Made by a program: the position numbers and the translations under genes
In this document: one piece after another, positions 36,190 through 47,764 of the stretch
How the letters are laid out: the number at the start of each line of letters is the position of its first letter
How positions within the stretch are numbered: position 1 is the stretch's first letter
NCBI GenBank assembly: GCA_013398275.1
Contig: VZSE01002451.1
Coordinates: 741,776 to 805,775 of the forward strand
DNA length: 64,000 nucleotides
Reading direction: 5' to 3'
DNA from: Promerops cafer
Taxonomy: Eukaryota > Chordata > Aves > Passeriformes > Nectariniidae
Notes under the pieces: model-generated
What the model saw: the letters and a program-made list of their open reading frames with translations, nothing else
Databases searched by the model: none
Told to the model about the DNA's origin: nothing

Positions 36190-36720
36190 ATTTTTATTCT
36201 TCCAGGGACCAAACAGAGCCAGCCAAAACCAGAGATTATCATCACTAAGGAATCCTGCCTGGGGAGCTCCCACCAACCAAGAGAGCAGTTAGTTTGGGAT
36301 ATTATAAAGCACTTTTTTATGGCAAGGCAGTTTTAGTTGAGCTAAATGAAGCTTATTGCAGTGGGGAATTCAGCGTGCACATGCTTAAAAATCTTTAAAG
36401 ATTGGATATTTAACTCCAGCAAATAATCAAGTCCCAGGAACAATTTAGATGAGTAATATATTAAAAACAGGCTTACACAGATCCAAGAAAAACGTTGGAG
36501 GATCCATAGGGGTCATTGTTATGCACCGCAGGCTTAAATATATTGACTTTTACAACTGCAAATGGATGGTTGCAGAGTGGTTTCCACCGAAGAGCAGTTT
36601 CAGTTGTGATAACTCATACAAAGTGAAATTCAGTCTTGTGCTCGGAGCCGGCATGAGGTCTAGGAACCGAGTGAACTTAATCTTTATCTCTCTCCAAACA
36701 TTACATCTCTTTAATCCTTG
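36190..36720. other. Candidate conserved non-coding element
   Basis: Single-copy, AT-rich, with GAGTAATATATTAAAA, GCTTAAATATATTGAC and CAAATAATCAAG, and retained CpGs in GTGCTCGGAGCCGGCATG and GGAACCGAGTG. There is no repeat resemblance over more than 500 bp. Constraint is inferred from texture and CpG retention, not measured. Confidence 0.28.
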
Positions 36721-37924
36721 AGGCATGCCATTCCTGGGAGGATCCTGCATAAAGGATGCAAGAGAGCAGGGCAGGAATCAGACTTGTTATTTATGGAAAA
36801 AATCTGAAATTAGAGAAAACACGTTCTGAAATTACAGGAAAGAAAACATTTTTCCGGAGGGGAAGAAAATCTCAAACTCAAAAATAAACTGATTTTTTTT
36901 CACTAATAAAAGTGTTTTTTCCTTCTCTAAGATTACATCATTGTATTGCAAATGAAAGAGAAGGATGAAATGTGCCAGCCAGTGTTATGTCAACCCTTCA
37001 GTTGCAGGAAAATCAGAATGCATTTTGTGAAGGGAGCTTCTTTATGATATAAGTTTTGTGAAGCTTATAGATTTTTCTAGAATAATTTTCTTTTTCTGGG
37101 GAAAAGACACCAAAACAGTGAAATAACAACCAAACAACTTTCATGTGGAAAATGTGCCAACCACTCTGCTAAACCCAAAACATCTATGGAAGTCTGAGGT
37201 TTAAAAGTGCATAGATAAGAAATGTTTAATGGATATGGGTAAGGTGTGGCCATAAATACTCAGGTTTCTCTGTGGCACTGTGAGATGTTCTTCTGGACTA
37301 CTAGAAAAGATGTCACAGTGAAATCATGGGCAGTGCTTTGGGACCACTGGGATTTTCCTGGCTGGGGTTGCTGCCTGAACCAAGACACGTTGTTTGCATG
37401 CAGCACGTGCACAAAACTATCCCATCTACAGAGAAGTGTTGGTTTGCACTTGTCAGAGGCATACAAAACTCTCAAACGCCACTGAGGTGACTTGAATTAA
37501 TTTTTAATCAAATTTATGCTCTCATGCCAGAAAAAAAAAGCGGTTGATGAAACTGGGTTTCCATTGGCACCAAGACCTAAACACTCAGCAAATAAACCAG
37601 CATGGGAGCCGTAATCAGCCTGGGAGGAGCAGCCCCCGGCACAGCCAGATCCCCCAAGAGTGTTGAATAGCTGCATTTCTGTAATGCTTCCCCCTATGAC
37701 GTGGTGTGACAGCAGATATTTCCTCCCTGAAGATGAATTTGTCACTAACCAAGCCAGCAGAGGTGGCAGTGGCAGAAGCAGGGCTTGTAGTCACCGTCAG
37801 CAGCAAAGTATTTTGCAGGAACCCAGGCTTATGAAGGGAAATACTTTGTTTTATTCCAAAAAGACTCATTTCTGGTCCATTGGAGGAGCTATGCCATTTG
37901 CTAATTAGGGAATTGGGAGCTGGG

Positions 37925-38085
37925 GGTCCATGGGTTGTAATCCTTGGCTGAGTGAAGCAGCGTGTTCATTACAGCTGTCACTCATCTCCCTGCTCTCTCA
38001 TTTTCCTGATCTGTAAATTGAGGTTAATACCCTCTGTACACCGAGGGTGCAAGGAGGATTAATCAGAGGGCATCCAGAGCACTGC
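37925..38085 (+). mobile_element. Ancient MIR-like SINE fragment
   Basis: CTCTCATTTTCCTGATCTG, TAAATTGAGGTTAATACCCTC, then GAGGGTGCAAGGAGGATTAA and TCAGAGGGCATCCAGAGCAC parallel the MIR core and 3' part (TTTCCTCATCTGTAAAATGG, GATAATAATACC, GTTGTGAGGATTAAATGA). The upstream CCTTGGCTGAGTGAAGC portion fits the MIR 5' side less well. It is highly diverged and long dead. A related core-SINE is the main alternative. Confidence 0.6.
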
Positions 38086-41000
38086 AGCCTTTTCCTTGGG
38101 TGGTGGCTGGAGCTCCTGGAGAAACTCAAATGTCTCACTGGGAAATTTTGTTTTCCATTGAGAGCCTGAATAGAGGCGCTTCAGTTCTGAATTTCTGAGA
38201 TGTTACTGTTTTCACCTCAAAATTACCAAAATATGAAGCAATTGTTTCTGGCACAAGGGGGATGGGAGGAAAAACTGACCTTTGGAAAGTGTTTAATAGG
38301 TTTACCTGTGAAGGGGAGCAGGGGGATTTTTCTTGTTGAAAAAAAATCCCGACTCAAACACCCCGAATACTTGGCAGCTGCATAATCATGACTTTAATAG
38401 AGCCCTCGGTTTTCCTGTTACAATAAATGAGGTCTGCTCTGCATTAGAAACAAAGCAAAGGGGAAGCAAACAAACCAAAACCCCAGCCCTCATGGCAGTC
38501 CAGGGAAATGGGGTCACTACTGGGCACATCTCAGAACCTGTCCGGGAGCTGTGTGCTCTCCAGCCGGCTGCCTTTACCCACCAGCCTCTTGTTGGGCCAC
38601 ATTAGCAAACAAAACAAGCTGGGCTGACAGTCTGTGCTGTACTGGAAGCACCACTCCCAATGGCTTTTCCAACTCCAGGCATGGAGCAGGCAGCTTAACT
38701 ACTTATTTACTCGAGCCTGCTCACCCAGAAAGGACCCAACCTGATGGATGGCCCCTGACCTCCCTGCTCTGCATGGCCACCAGCCAGACTGCCACTTGGG
38801 TGTCTCCAGCAAGCCTCCCATCTGGCAAGAGTCCAGCCTGTTTTTGCTGCCTACCAGGGTAAGAAATACTACACTTCCCCAAATGGGTGACCCCGAAGTC
38901 ACGCGCGGGTTAAAGACAAGCGTAAGTTATCTGGACTTACAGCCATGAAACCATTCTCTGGGAGGAAAGGGTAAATAAACAAATCATTTATTAGCAAGTA
39001 AAATTGTTTTTTCTTTGAAATGCAAAAATGTGCTCTCTGGTGAGTTATGTTTTTAGGTTCGCCCTTCGATCTCACCAGGCGAAGCCCAGGCGTGTCAGGA
39101 GCAAAGCTGCTTTCAAGTCACCCATCCAGCTGCTCCTCTGTAGGGTGGTGTAGGGGTGGGCAGTCACTCGGGGCAGCCCTGGGTTAGGGGGAGTTCAGCC
39201 ATGGCACTGGGGACAGCAGGACATGACTGAAGATATGGGGCAGCACCAGCGAAGACATCCCAGTGTCCTGGGGCGTCGGTGTGGGGAGGATGAGCTCAGG
39301 TACCACCAAGGAGGGTGGGGAGGGTGTTCACACAGAGCTGATGAGGGACCAAGGGGGCAGCTCTGTGGCATCTGTGGACATGAGATGTGTCTGGAGAACC
39401 TGATGGTTTTTCCTGTGGTGCCCATTCCCCTGGGGATGGGGGTCTGCCATGGGAAGCAGCCTCTGCTCCCTGCTCTGGTGCAGATGGTGTGGGGCAGGTT
39501 CTGGAGAGGGTAAAGTGTCAGAGCTGTGGTGTGATGCCCCTCCTGCACAGGCCACACATCGGGGGGACATCTCCCAACACTCAGCCTCATTCAGTTGGTG
39601 CTGTTTCATTTCCCCCACGTGGGAGAAAGGGGAAGGCCATAGTCCAGCCTGCAGAACCCCTGGCTTTGTGGCCAGCACATGCCCTGCTCCAGGAGGGAGA
39701 TGGAGCTCCCAGGGTCAGCTCCCCTCACACTGGCATGCCCAGGGGACAGTCAGCATGTCAATTACTCCATCCATCCTCAGGAAGCTCCTGTGTCACATGT
39801 ATGCTCTGCATCACAGGCACACAGTGAACAGAGGCTCCCATCCAGCAGCTCTTGGATTCACTCTGGAGGTCTCTTTCCATGCCCTGCTGACACAGCTGAT
39901 CCCTGGGCTGGGGGAGTTCACACGGGTAGGAGATGCCTTTGCACCTCTGCCTCTCGGTGCTGCCAGTTAGGAGGTGCCATGTGGGAAATTGGGCTGAATT
40001 CCTGCAGTTTCTGCACTGCCCTGGCTGTCAGCCATGCTGGTGAAGGGGGGACCCTGCTCGCTGCTGCCCCACGGGACTGCGGCCATGAGTCAGGGAGGAA
40101 GAGCAGCAAATTGGTGTGCAGAGGAGGAAAATTAAGTGGGGAGATGAAAGAAGGAAAGCCGGGGGAGAAATCATTCCTGGGTCATGTCAGCTTAGCAGAT
40201 GAGATCTCCTAATTCCTTCAGGAGGGTGCAGGTCGGGGACAAACCTCCCACTTTCCTCACCTTCAGAAATTGCTTTCAAGCCCATGAAGCATCTTAGAAA
40301 TTCAGCAGAGGATCAAACTGCTGCTGCTGAGGACACTGGCAAGGCACAAATCACTCGTATCACCACGAGCAGGTCATTTGTGCTGGAAGTAAATATTTTT
40401 TCACATTGGTGTAAATAAGTTAGAGTTGCTACCACAAAAATGTTATTTTTCTCTCGTTTCTGGTGCACCAGCCAAATGAACCCACGGACATACAAGCTCA
40501 GCACAAACACCTTCCTCCTGTTGGTTGAAAGAGTTAAGATACTCACAAAGCACTTGGATTTTGGAACAAACTTTCATGTAAGAGACACAAATCCAAAGCA
40601 ACAGATCAGTGTGCATCCCTTGCCATGGCTCTGGAGCTCCACAGAAGCTGTTTGCAGGGCTGATTTATAGAACTGTTTTCAGGATCCTATCATCAAGTAT
40701 GTCCTAAAAACTGCCTTCTCCCCAAAGACTGGTCTCCAGAAATCAGATTCTTGACATTCCTCATATTGTCCAGCTGAGACCTGTGGTACAAACAGCATTT
40801 TTGTAAGGCTGTTTCGAAAAGTGAGCTGTGGTTGTTATTGAACCCTCTCTCCATCTTATTTAGACCTTTCTTCTTTCTCTACTGTTATTATTTATGAGCA
40901 TGAAACTGGGGCTGCTGTTTGGAGAGGGATTGTTTCTTGAGTAAAATTGCGGGTTTCAGTGGACTGCAGCTTCTGAGAGAATACTTTTGAGTCAATAAAT

Positions 41001-43729
41001 GTGCTACCACAATTCCATAACTATCCACATGAGGATTAAAATAAGCTGTGGAAAAACCCCAAACAAATCTGTTATTTTTGCTGTGACTACTCAAACCTGC
41101 AGGGTGAGAGAAAAAGCACACCTTGCTTTCTGGTTTGAACACCACTGATTTATTTTTAGCCCTGTGGCCAGCGTGGGAGGCTGTGGCTGAAGCAGAGACA
41201 GGGATGCAATGGCTGGATAAAGTCTCCTGGGCTGCTAAATCCTCTCTCTGGCAGTTTAAATACCTGTGCCAGGCAGCAGCTCAGAGCCCCAGCATGGGAT
41301 AGTGGGGAAAAATGGGAAAGTGGGATTGACATCAACAGCCTCATGTTCAAACCCTAAGTTTGAGAATCATGAAATGCATGCAACTGGAAGCTTTTGCAGT
41401 AGGCTTTGGGGGAAATGGGAAGGCAACCTTTCCCTTAGTGCTGGCATCTTCCTATTGTTGACCCTATTTCTCCTGGACCTGACCCATGTGAGGATACATT
41501 TCACCTTGCAGTGCTTGTCTTCCCTTTCCTGTGACCTGGCCAGGGCAAAAGCAGCTCCAGCAAACACAGCACTTGCTGCTGAGAAGAAATGTGTGTGCTC
41601 AGACCTGATCCTCAGCAGGAGGGGAAATTGTCCTGTCTGGGGAACCTCAGTGCTCCCAGAGGAGGAGAGTGAAATAGCACTCATGCCACCGAGGCCACAG
41701 CTTTGGGGAAGGGTTCTCTTGGTGTTTCCAGGCTTGAAGACAAGTCCTGCCATGAGCTCTGAGGGGATTTGCCCTTGCCTCTGCATGGAGTCCTGTTTTG
41801 GAAAGGCAATGAGGCCCCAAAAGATGCAGAAGCAACTGAGGACCTTGTAAAGGGTGAGGCTGATGCAAGCTGCAAAAGCAGGGAAAATAAGGGATTGTTT
41901 CAGATGAGCACAGGCATCTAATGTTGTTTAAAGTCTCTGGTGGTACCCAAGCCTTCCTCATGGGACTGAAGGGTGGAACTTGGGAAGGAAGGGAGAGCTG
42001 CACTGCCCACAGGGAGCAGCCCCTTACAAGGCGTGGCACACCTGCAAGCCAGGGTGGCCTTTTTTCTCCAAAACTTGTCTCCAGCCTCTGCTGCTTCTTG
42101 GAAATCATGTTTTCTATCATCCAGGCTGATGCCCCATGGAATGCATAGTCCTGAGTCCCAAGCTTGCCTGGGGCTTGGCTGAAGCCTGCACAAGGCAGCA
42201 TTTCTGCACCCCCAGCTGGAGCCACGCAGGGGCCAAAATATCAGCGCTGGGGCTCCAAATGAACTGCTGAGGAATTTTCTGGATTTCAAGCACTCTAATC
42301 CATGGAGCTCTACTTGAACCTCAGAGCCACCCTTAGCATGGGAGTTTGAACCTCTCCAGAAGAGCCAGCACTGCAGCCAGAGCAGTCTGGGCTGTGTCTT
42401 TGTAATCCATTTTTCAGCATCAACTAAAACGGAAAGGCCATGGAGACATTATCATTTATAAAAAGATAGAAACAAACACTTGCATTTGGGAAAGCAAATG
42501 TCACATCATTGATCTAGAACTGAGTTGTTTACAATGAAGAGGGGCTGATATTTAATGGAAGGTTAAGTCCTTTTTTTTTTAAGGTGCCTAAAATTACCAG
42601 ACTTTGCATAAAATATGGTTCTGATTAAGAAACATCTGACTTAACAAAAGCAAAGTCAAAGTTAATATGTGCACGGTTTTGTATTAGCCTGCCTTTAATT
42701 TTGAAGCAAAACTCTAATGACTACAGTAAATTTGCTCATTTATGAAACAGATAGGAAAGGCAATACACAGAAGAGATTAGGGGCAAGAAAAACAACCCTT
42801 TTGCTGCAATTGAGACAAGCCATGCTGCTGCCCAGTCCTCTGAACTGCTTCCTCTAGGCTCTCTCAGAAACAGGGACGTGGATTTTTCAAGGATACATAA
42901 ACTTCCACATCACAGGGGAAAAAATTCAGGATACAAAGAGAGATTTGAGTGCTTTCCTGGGCAGAATAATGTTTTAGTAGAGACTGAATGTGTGAAATTG
43001 GGCCTTGCTGCTGGTCTGAAGTTACCAAAGGGAGAAGGCAAATGGGGTAAAAAGAACAGAAACCTAAACTCTGCAGGTTTTTGGAGAAAGAGTGAGCCAC
43101 AACCAGCCCAGAGAGGGCAGGGTTGACTCTGTGAGTCCTTTTCTGTGCATCCAAAGATGGAGCACAGAGCAAGATCTCATCCTGCAGTAGCACAGAGCAG
43201 CAGTCAGAGCCCCCCAAATGCAGGGTGAAGGAGGGTGAGTGGGAAAAGCTTTGCAGGAGGAAAGCCTGGGAAGAGAACAGGGCGATGTGGTCACTGGGTC
43301 TCAGTGCCAGCAAGCAGCAGGGTCCCTTTCTGGTCCCTTCAGTGCCATCCTCCCCTGCACTGCTCCGTGGCTGCTCTGCCATGTGCGACCCCAGCCTCTG
43401 CTGCTGCCCAAACAGAGCTCACCCCAGGCTCACCGAAGTCACAATCTAAAAGAAAAGGTTTTTTTTTCAAAACATAAAACATGCCAATGTTGCTCTTTTT
43501 CTGACAGGACACAGACATCTTCCATCAACCATTCTATCCCTTCAAAACCAACATCCCAGTGGGATTGTCCCATGCTGGGGTGGCAGGAGGATGGGGCCTG
43601 TGCTGGCAGCAGCATCGCTGTGTGCCTGCTCTGGATGTCCCTCGGGACTCGAGGCAGGGCATGGCCACTTTGTTTTCCAGCCAGGTTTTTATTTGCAGGC
43701 AGGAGGGAGTGTTTGATCTCAGGGATGGG
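38086..43729. other. Unique non-coding DNA, partly GC-richer, no gene recognised
   Basis: Single-copy DNA. 39180-40210 is GC-richer with several overlapping frames of 130-177 codons on both strands, the pattern expected when stops are rare because of composition. 38880-38935 and 39057-39095 keep a few CpGs in otherwise plain sequence. A formal donor (CAGGGTAAGAA near 38857) has no matching open exon. Confidence 0.5.
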
Positions 43730-43734
43730 AAAAG

Positions 43735-44042
43735 CTGCTGCTGCTTTGGCGGTGGCCCTGATAAGGCCCGCGGTGGCTTTGAAGGTGAAAGGGAGGGTCC
43801 GAGGGGACCGCGGGTGTTTGGGGGAAGGGGCAGCCCCGGCAGACAACAGCCCGGGCACGGAGCTCAGGTCACCTAAATAGCACATCAATCACTGCCATTC
43901 CTCCGGGGGGGAGCCATTCACAACGCGCAAACAGCGGTACTTTGTGGCACTGCAGTAAATTTTATTGTAACTTCCTTCCACTTGATAAGCGCTTCCATGG
44001 GGACAGAGGCGTCCCATCCGCCGCCCGCGGGACACCCCGGCA
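43735..44042. promoter_or_regulatory. CpG cluster (candidate regulatory or promoter)
   Basis: About twenty CpGs occur in 300 bp, including CCCGCGGTGG, GACCGCGGGTG, CAACGCGCAAACAGCGG and CATCCGCCGCCCGCGGG, the highest density in the window. A GATA-type core (CTGATAAGGC, near 43760) lies inside, and between the CpG-rich parts is an AT-richer stretch with CACATCAATCAC. No TATA or initiator could be linked to a downstream transcript. The 213-codon frame at 43239-43880 partly overlaps and is likely compositional. Confidence 0.35.
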
Positions 44043-44085
44043 GTCCTGCAAGCCATGAAAAGGAGTGTTTTTTTTTTTTGTTTTG

Positions 44086-44120
44086 TTTGGTTTGGTTTGG
44101 TTTGGTTTGGTTTGGTTTGG
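44086..44120 (+). repeat. (TTTGG)7 pentanucleotide microsatellite
   Basis: Seven perfect TTTGG units, flanked by related TTTTG units and a T-rich run upstream (44068-44085). On the minus strand the repeat is CCAAA and reads as a repeating five-residue frame (KPNQT), which is an artefact. A likely polymorphic locus. Confidence 0.97.
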
Positions 44121-44745
44121 TTTTGTTCTGTTCCCTTTGACTGGATGGAGCCTCTCGTCCCCACTGACTGACCCGAGGCTGCATCTTGCACACCTGCTGT
44201 TTAAAAGTCCCATAAAGTGCCAGGCGAGGCCCAACGTCCCCACACCACAAGAATAAAGCAAGAATGAACCCTCCTCGCAGGGAAGACATGGAGAAAGGCC
44301 ATAACTGCTCGTGTTTGGGGTTTGGAAGGCAGTGAGGACCATGGCTGACGCTCTCACTGCTTTGCCCAGCTCTCTTGAGGATTCACACGTTCTCCAAATA
44401 TTTACAGGGAAACGTGTTTGTGGATGTGGAATGCTGCTTTTTTCCCTCAGTGTTGTGCTGCTCTGTCCAGGTGGCAGTGGATGTTGCTGGGAGATGAATG
44501 ACACTGTGGGGCAGCAGTAAGCCCAGAGCAGGAGTGGGATAAATGGTGGCAGCACTGGTGCTTGGCTTTTCTCACAGCGGGGATGTGATTTTGTATTGCT
44601 TTTATATCATTTTCATCAAGTGGTTTATGTGCTGATGGAAGGAAGGTGGGAATCCCTGCCCTGCTCCCCAGTTTCTGGTACTGGGCTGCACAGGCAACTT
44701 TCTTTGTGGGGTGATTTACTCACAGGGTGATTTGGAGTCTAAACC

Positions 44746-44830
44746 ATAAAATCCTAGACTGGTTTCTGTCAGAAGGGACCTTAAAGATCATCTTGTTCCA
44801 AGCCCCCTCCTGTGGTCAGAGACACCTGAA
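44746..44830 (-). mobile_element. CR1 LINE 3'-end fragment
   Basis: The plus strand reads TAAAATCCTAGACTGGTTTC, then AGAAGGGACCTTAAAGATCA, TCTTGTTCCAAGCCCCCTCC and GAGACACCTGAAG. This is the reverse complement of the CR1 terminus, with the usual TTGGGTTGGA replaced by diverged bases. It is short and old. Confidence 0.82.
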
Positions 44831-46086
44831 GATGTCAGGTGCCAGAATGATCAGCCAAATCATGGATGGGATGTGTCATCAAGCTCTCTGCTTTGGTTTG
44901 TTGTTTGTTTTCGTCCCTGACATTATTTATAAATCATGACGGGTTTGTTTTCTAGGTTTTCATGCGCCACACGAGGGATGGGAGCAATGTGCAAGTCATA
45001 CAACAGGAGCAGGCTGGGAAAACCTGAGCCAGATTTGGTTTCTCCATAGAGACCCAAACCCAGAAATTTGGTTTTGCCACTGGAAAAGGCACTTGTGTAT
45101 GTAGTGGGGGAAGTTTCTGCTTTTGGGACAACTGGTGGAAACCACAAGACAGATTTGAGCTAAGTCAGATGTCTCAGAGGCTGCTGAGGTTTGGAGATGA
45201 CCCTGAGCAGGCACCCAGGACAGATACAGCCCTTGCACTTCCACTTAACACAGTGCAGTGGATGAAGGAACATTTTTTCCCCCTTTTTTGAGCAAATTTC
45301 TTGCTGTGGTGTGTGCAGATGTCCAATCCTGGCGGGCACGGGGCCACGGGGATGCACTGCAATAAACCTGGATTTTATACCAAGGGAAAAGCCTCTGGAG
45401 GAACAAAGCTTTGAACCTTCCAGTGCAAGGCTGGCAGGGAAAGCTGTGAATGAAAACTTGTGGGACCCGGGGTGAGCCAGTTAATCTAGATGGGTTTCCT
45501 TATTTTTCTTTCCTCGTAGCCATTGAGTGTAGGTTGAATTTTATCCTGACAGCCAAATGCTGGGCTGCCTGTGAGCAGCTCCTGCGTGCCCACACTTCTG
45601 AGCTCTGGGAAATCTGAGCTGGGAATGGAAAAACTGCAGAGCAGCAAAGTGTTTTTGCTACTCCTAGAGCAAATCCACTGTCCACTCTCATATTTATCAG
45701 CAAGAGGGAGGATTTCAGGGTGTTGTGAGTGATGTTTTCTGAACTGAGCTTCCCAAGAATCCTGCTTTATTTTGGTTTTTTTTTTTTCCTTTTCTTTTTT
45801 TATTTTTTTTCCCCAAGGCTGATTGAGTGTGAAAGAAATTTGGAATAAAAAAATCTTTCCATCCCAACCTCAGAGATCTTATATATCAAAGAAACGTGGG
45901 TGGAATAGCAAGAGAAGGGGTTGGGAGGATGGTGACAAGGTCAGGAAAATGGCAAATAGATGTGTGGGGTGCACACCTGGGATAAGGGACTTGAAATAAA
46001 AAGTAGGGAAGAAGTAGGACTTATCTGGAGGTGCAAATTTAGGGTAGAATCGCCACGTTTACAACAAGAAGAAAATATAGGGGATG
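44831..46086. other. Unique non-coding DNA with a pyrimidine tract
   Basis: Single-copy sequence holding a T/C-rich tract at 45771-45814. No exon or other repeat recognised. Confidence 0.6.
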
Positions 46087-46182
46087 ATCATGGAATCAGA
46101 TTGGTTTGTGTTGGGAGGGACCTTAAAGATCACCTTGTTCCAACCTCCCTGCCCCAGGCAACACCTTCCACTAGATCAGGTT
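46087..46182 (-). mobile_element. CR1 LINE 3'-end fragment
   Basis: TCATGGAATCAGATTGGTTT, GTGTTGGGAGGGACCTTAAA, GATCACCTTGTTCCAACC, then CCCCAGGCAACACCTTCCAC and TAGATCAGGTT reproduce the CR1 3' end in reverse. Only about 96 bp remain. Confidence 0.9.
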
Positions 46183-46311
46183 TTATGGGATTTCTTCCTG
46201 TTGCCTCCATATAAGTGGAGTTATGGATGCTCAGACTGAAAAAATTTGGCAAGAGGGATTTTTATCACAGTCCAAGACACAAATACATTTCAGGGAAAAA
46301 GAGGAACATTG

Positions 46312-46326
46312 TTTTTTTTTTTTTTT
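46312..46326 (+). repeat. T15 homopolymer
   Basis: Fifteen T residues between AACATTG and AAAGTAAT. Simple sequence. Confidence 0.9.
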
Positions 46327-47699
46327 AAAGTAATAATTTCCCAGAAAATAGGGGGAATTTTCAGTAAATTTTCTAAATGCTTTTGTGAAAGCTTCAAAAA
46401 TTTTTGTGGGTTTTTATCCTCCCATCCTAATCTTCACCCAGCTTAAGAGACACCAGCATTTTAGATGGAACTCCCACTCAAGTATGTTTGCAGGAAGTCA
46501 ACCCACAAAGAACTGTTACAAAGAAGAATTCCTTGGACAGCTTTATGCATGGAATTACTCAAAACCCCACCGCAAAATATTGAAAAATCTGCTGAAATTT
46601 GGGGAGGAAAGGAAAAAAAAAAAGAGTCTGAAGGATCACAAGGAAATAAAAGCATGAAGAAAAGACTGCAAGCCAAAAAGATTTGTATCGTAATACATTC
46701 TGACACATAATAAAGAAAATAAATTTTAAAAGTCACTGGATCAATTTTCTGCACATCCACATGGAAATCCATCTCTTCTTTTGGGGTTTGTTTTTCTTCT
46801 CCGTGTTCTGCTGTGGGTCTCAGGGGCTTCTGTCAGCGTGGCCAGGGGACAACGTCTTCTCCAAGGACGCGTCCCCTGGCATGTGCCACCTCCACTGCAG
46901 CTCCCACCTGGCCATGGGGAGGGGCAGGACAAGATCAGGGTGTTTTCCTGGTGGGGATGGGATTGGAAAGCCTCTGCCTGTGAGGAATGCATGACCTGCC
47001 CCCAGCTCTTAGCCAAGACCTCCCCCACTCTGCGGGGTTTAAAGTGAAACCTCCTCACCTTTTCGCCGTTATCGTGGCTTTCTGCAGGTTTTTATATTGC
47101 ACTGCACCGCTTATATCAAAACCAGAGCAGAGAAAATTCTCCTTGGCCCATTCTTTTTTTTCTCTTTTATGACTCTGTGTGAATTTCAAAGCACTCCAGG
47201 ATTAAGGCAGGGGTAAAGGAAAAAGGTACTTGCAACCTTCATCTAAAACGGATTCATTTCTGTCACCAAACTGCGTTAAAAATATAAATAAAGAAAACAC
47301 AAACTAGATCCAGGCAAGACATATGGATGTGATGGTTGAACTTTGGATGATGCTGGCCATGCTGAGCCATTGTGATGTATCCTGAGTGTGTGAAATACAT
47401 GTGATGCTGAATAAAATGTGATTTTCACACAAATGCAATGTTTGTATATTTACACGGAACTCGTGAGACATTAAAGTGTCCTCTTCTAAAACAAAACACT
47501 CAAGTGTCCAGTCAAGTCTTCTTATAGCCCTGTATTTACTGGACATCCTGATTATCTGCTCTGCAAAGTTGCCTTGTGCAGGACAAACAGGGGAAGAAAA
47601 GAAATGGAAACCCTTGCAAGGGCTGCACATCTCTATTTCTTTGGATTAGCATTCCTACCTGGAAGCATCCGAGTTTTGTGTGTCTTCACGGGGGCTTTA

Positions 47700-47764
47700 G
47701 AATCATAGAATATTTCAAGTTAGATGGGACCCATAAGGATCGTCAAGCCCAACTCTATCAAGCG
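47700..47764 (-). mobile_element. CR1-X/J- or SINE-type 3' tail
   Basis: The plus strand reads GAATCATAGAATATTTCAAG, TTAGATGGGACCCATAAGGA, TCGTCAAGCCCAACTC, which is the reverse complement of the same terminus carried by the SINE at 34.03 kb. Only the tail survives, so whether the parent was a CR1 or the tRNA-Ile SINE cannot be decided. Confidence 0.8.

Noticed and set aside
39449..40212. Overlapping 173- and 177-codon plus-strand frames
   Set aside because: They occupy different frames of the same GC-rich stretch, along with minus-strand frames. No domain or splice pattern.
41266..41850. 194-codon plus-strand frame and its minus-strand partner at 41647-42225
   Set aside because: Two similar-length frames on opposite strands, neither with a known domain or splice context.
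43239..43880. 213-codon plus-strand frame, the longest in the window
   Set aside because: No recognisable domain, overlapped by long frames on the minus strand and in other plus frames, and partly in a CpG cluster where stops are rare. Length is within chance for 64 kb.
43962..44555. 197-codon minus-strand frame with KPNQT repeats
   Set aside because: The repeat is the (TTTGG)n microsatellite read through in several frames at once.
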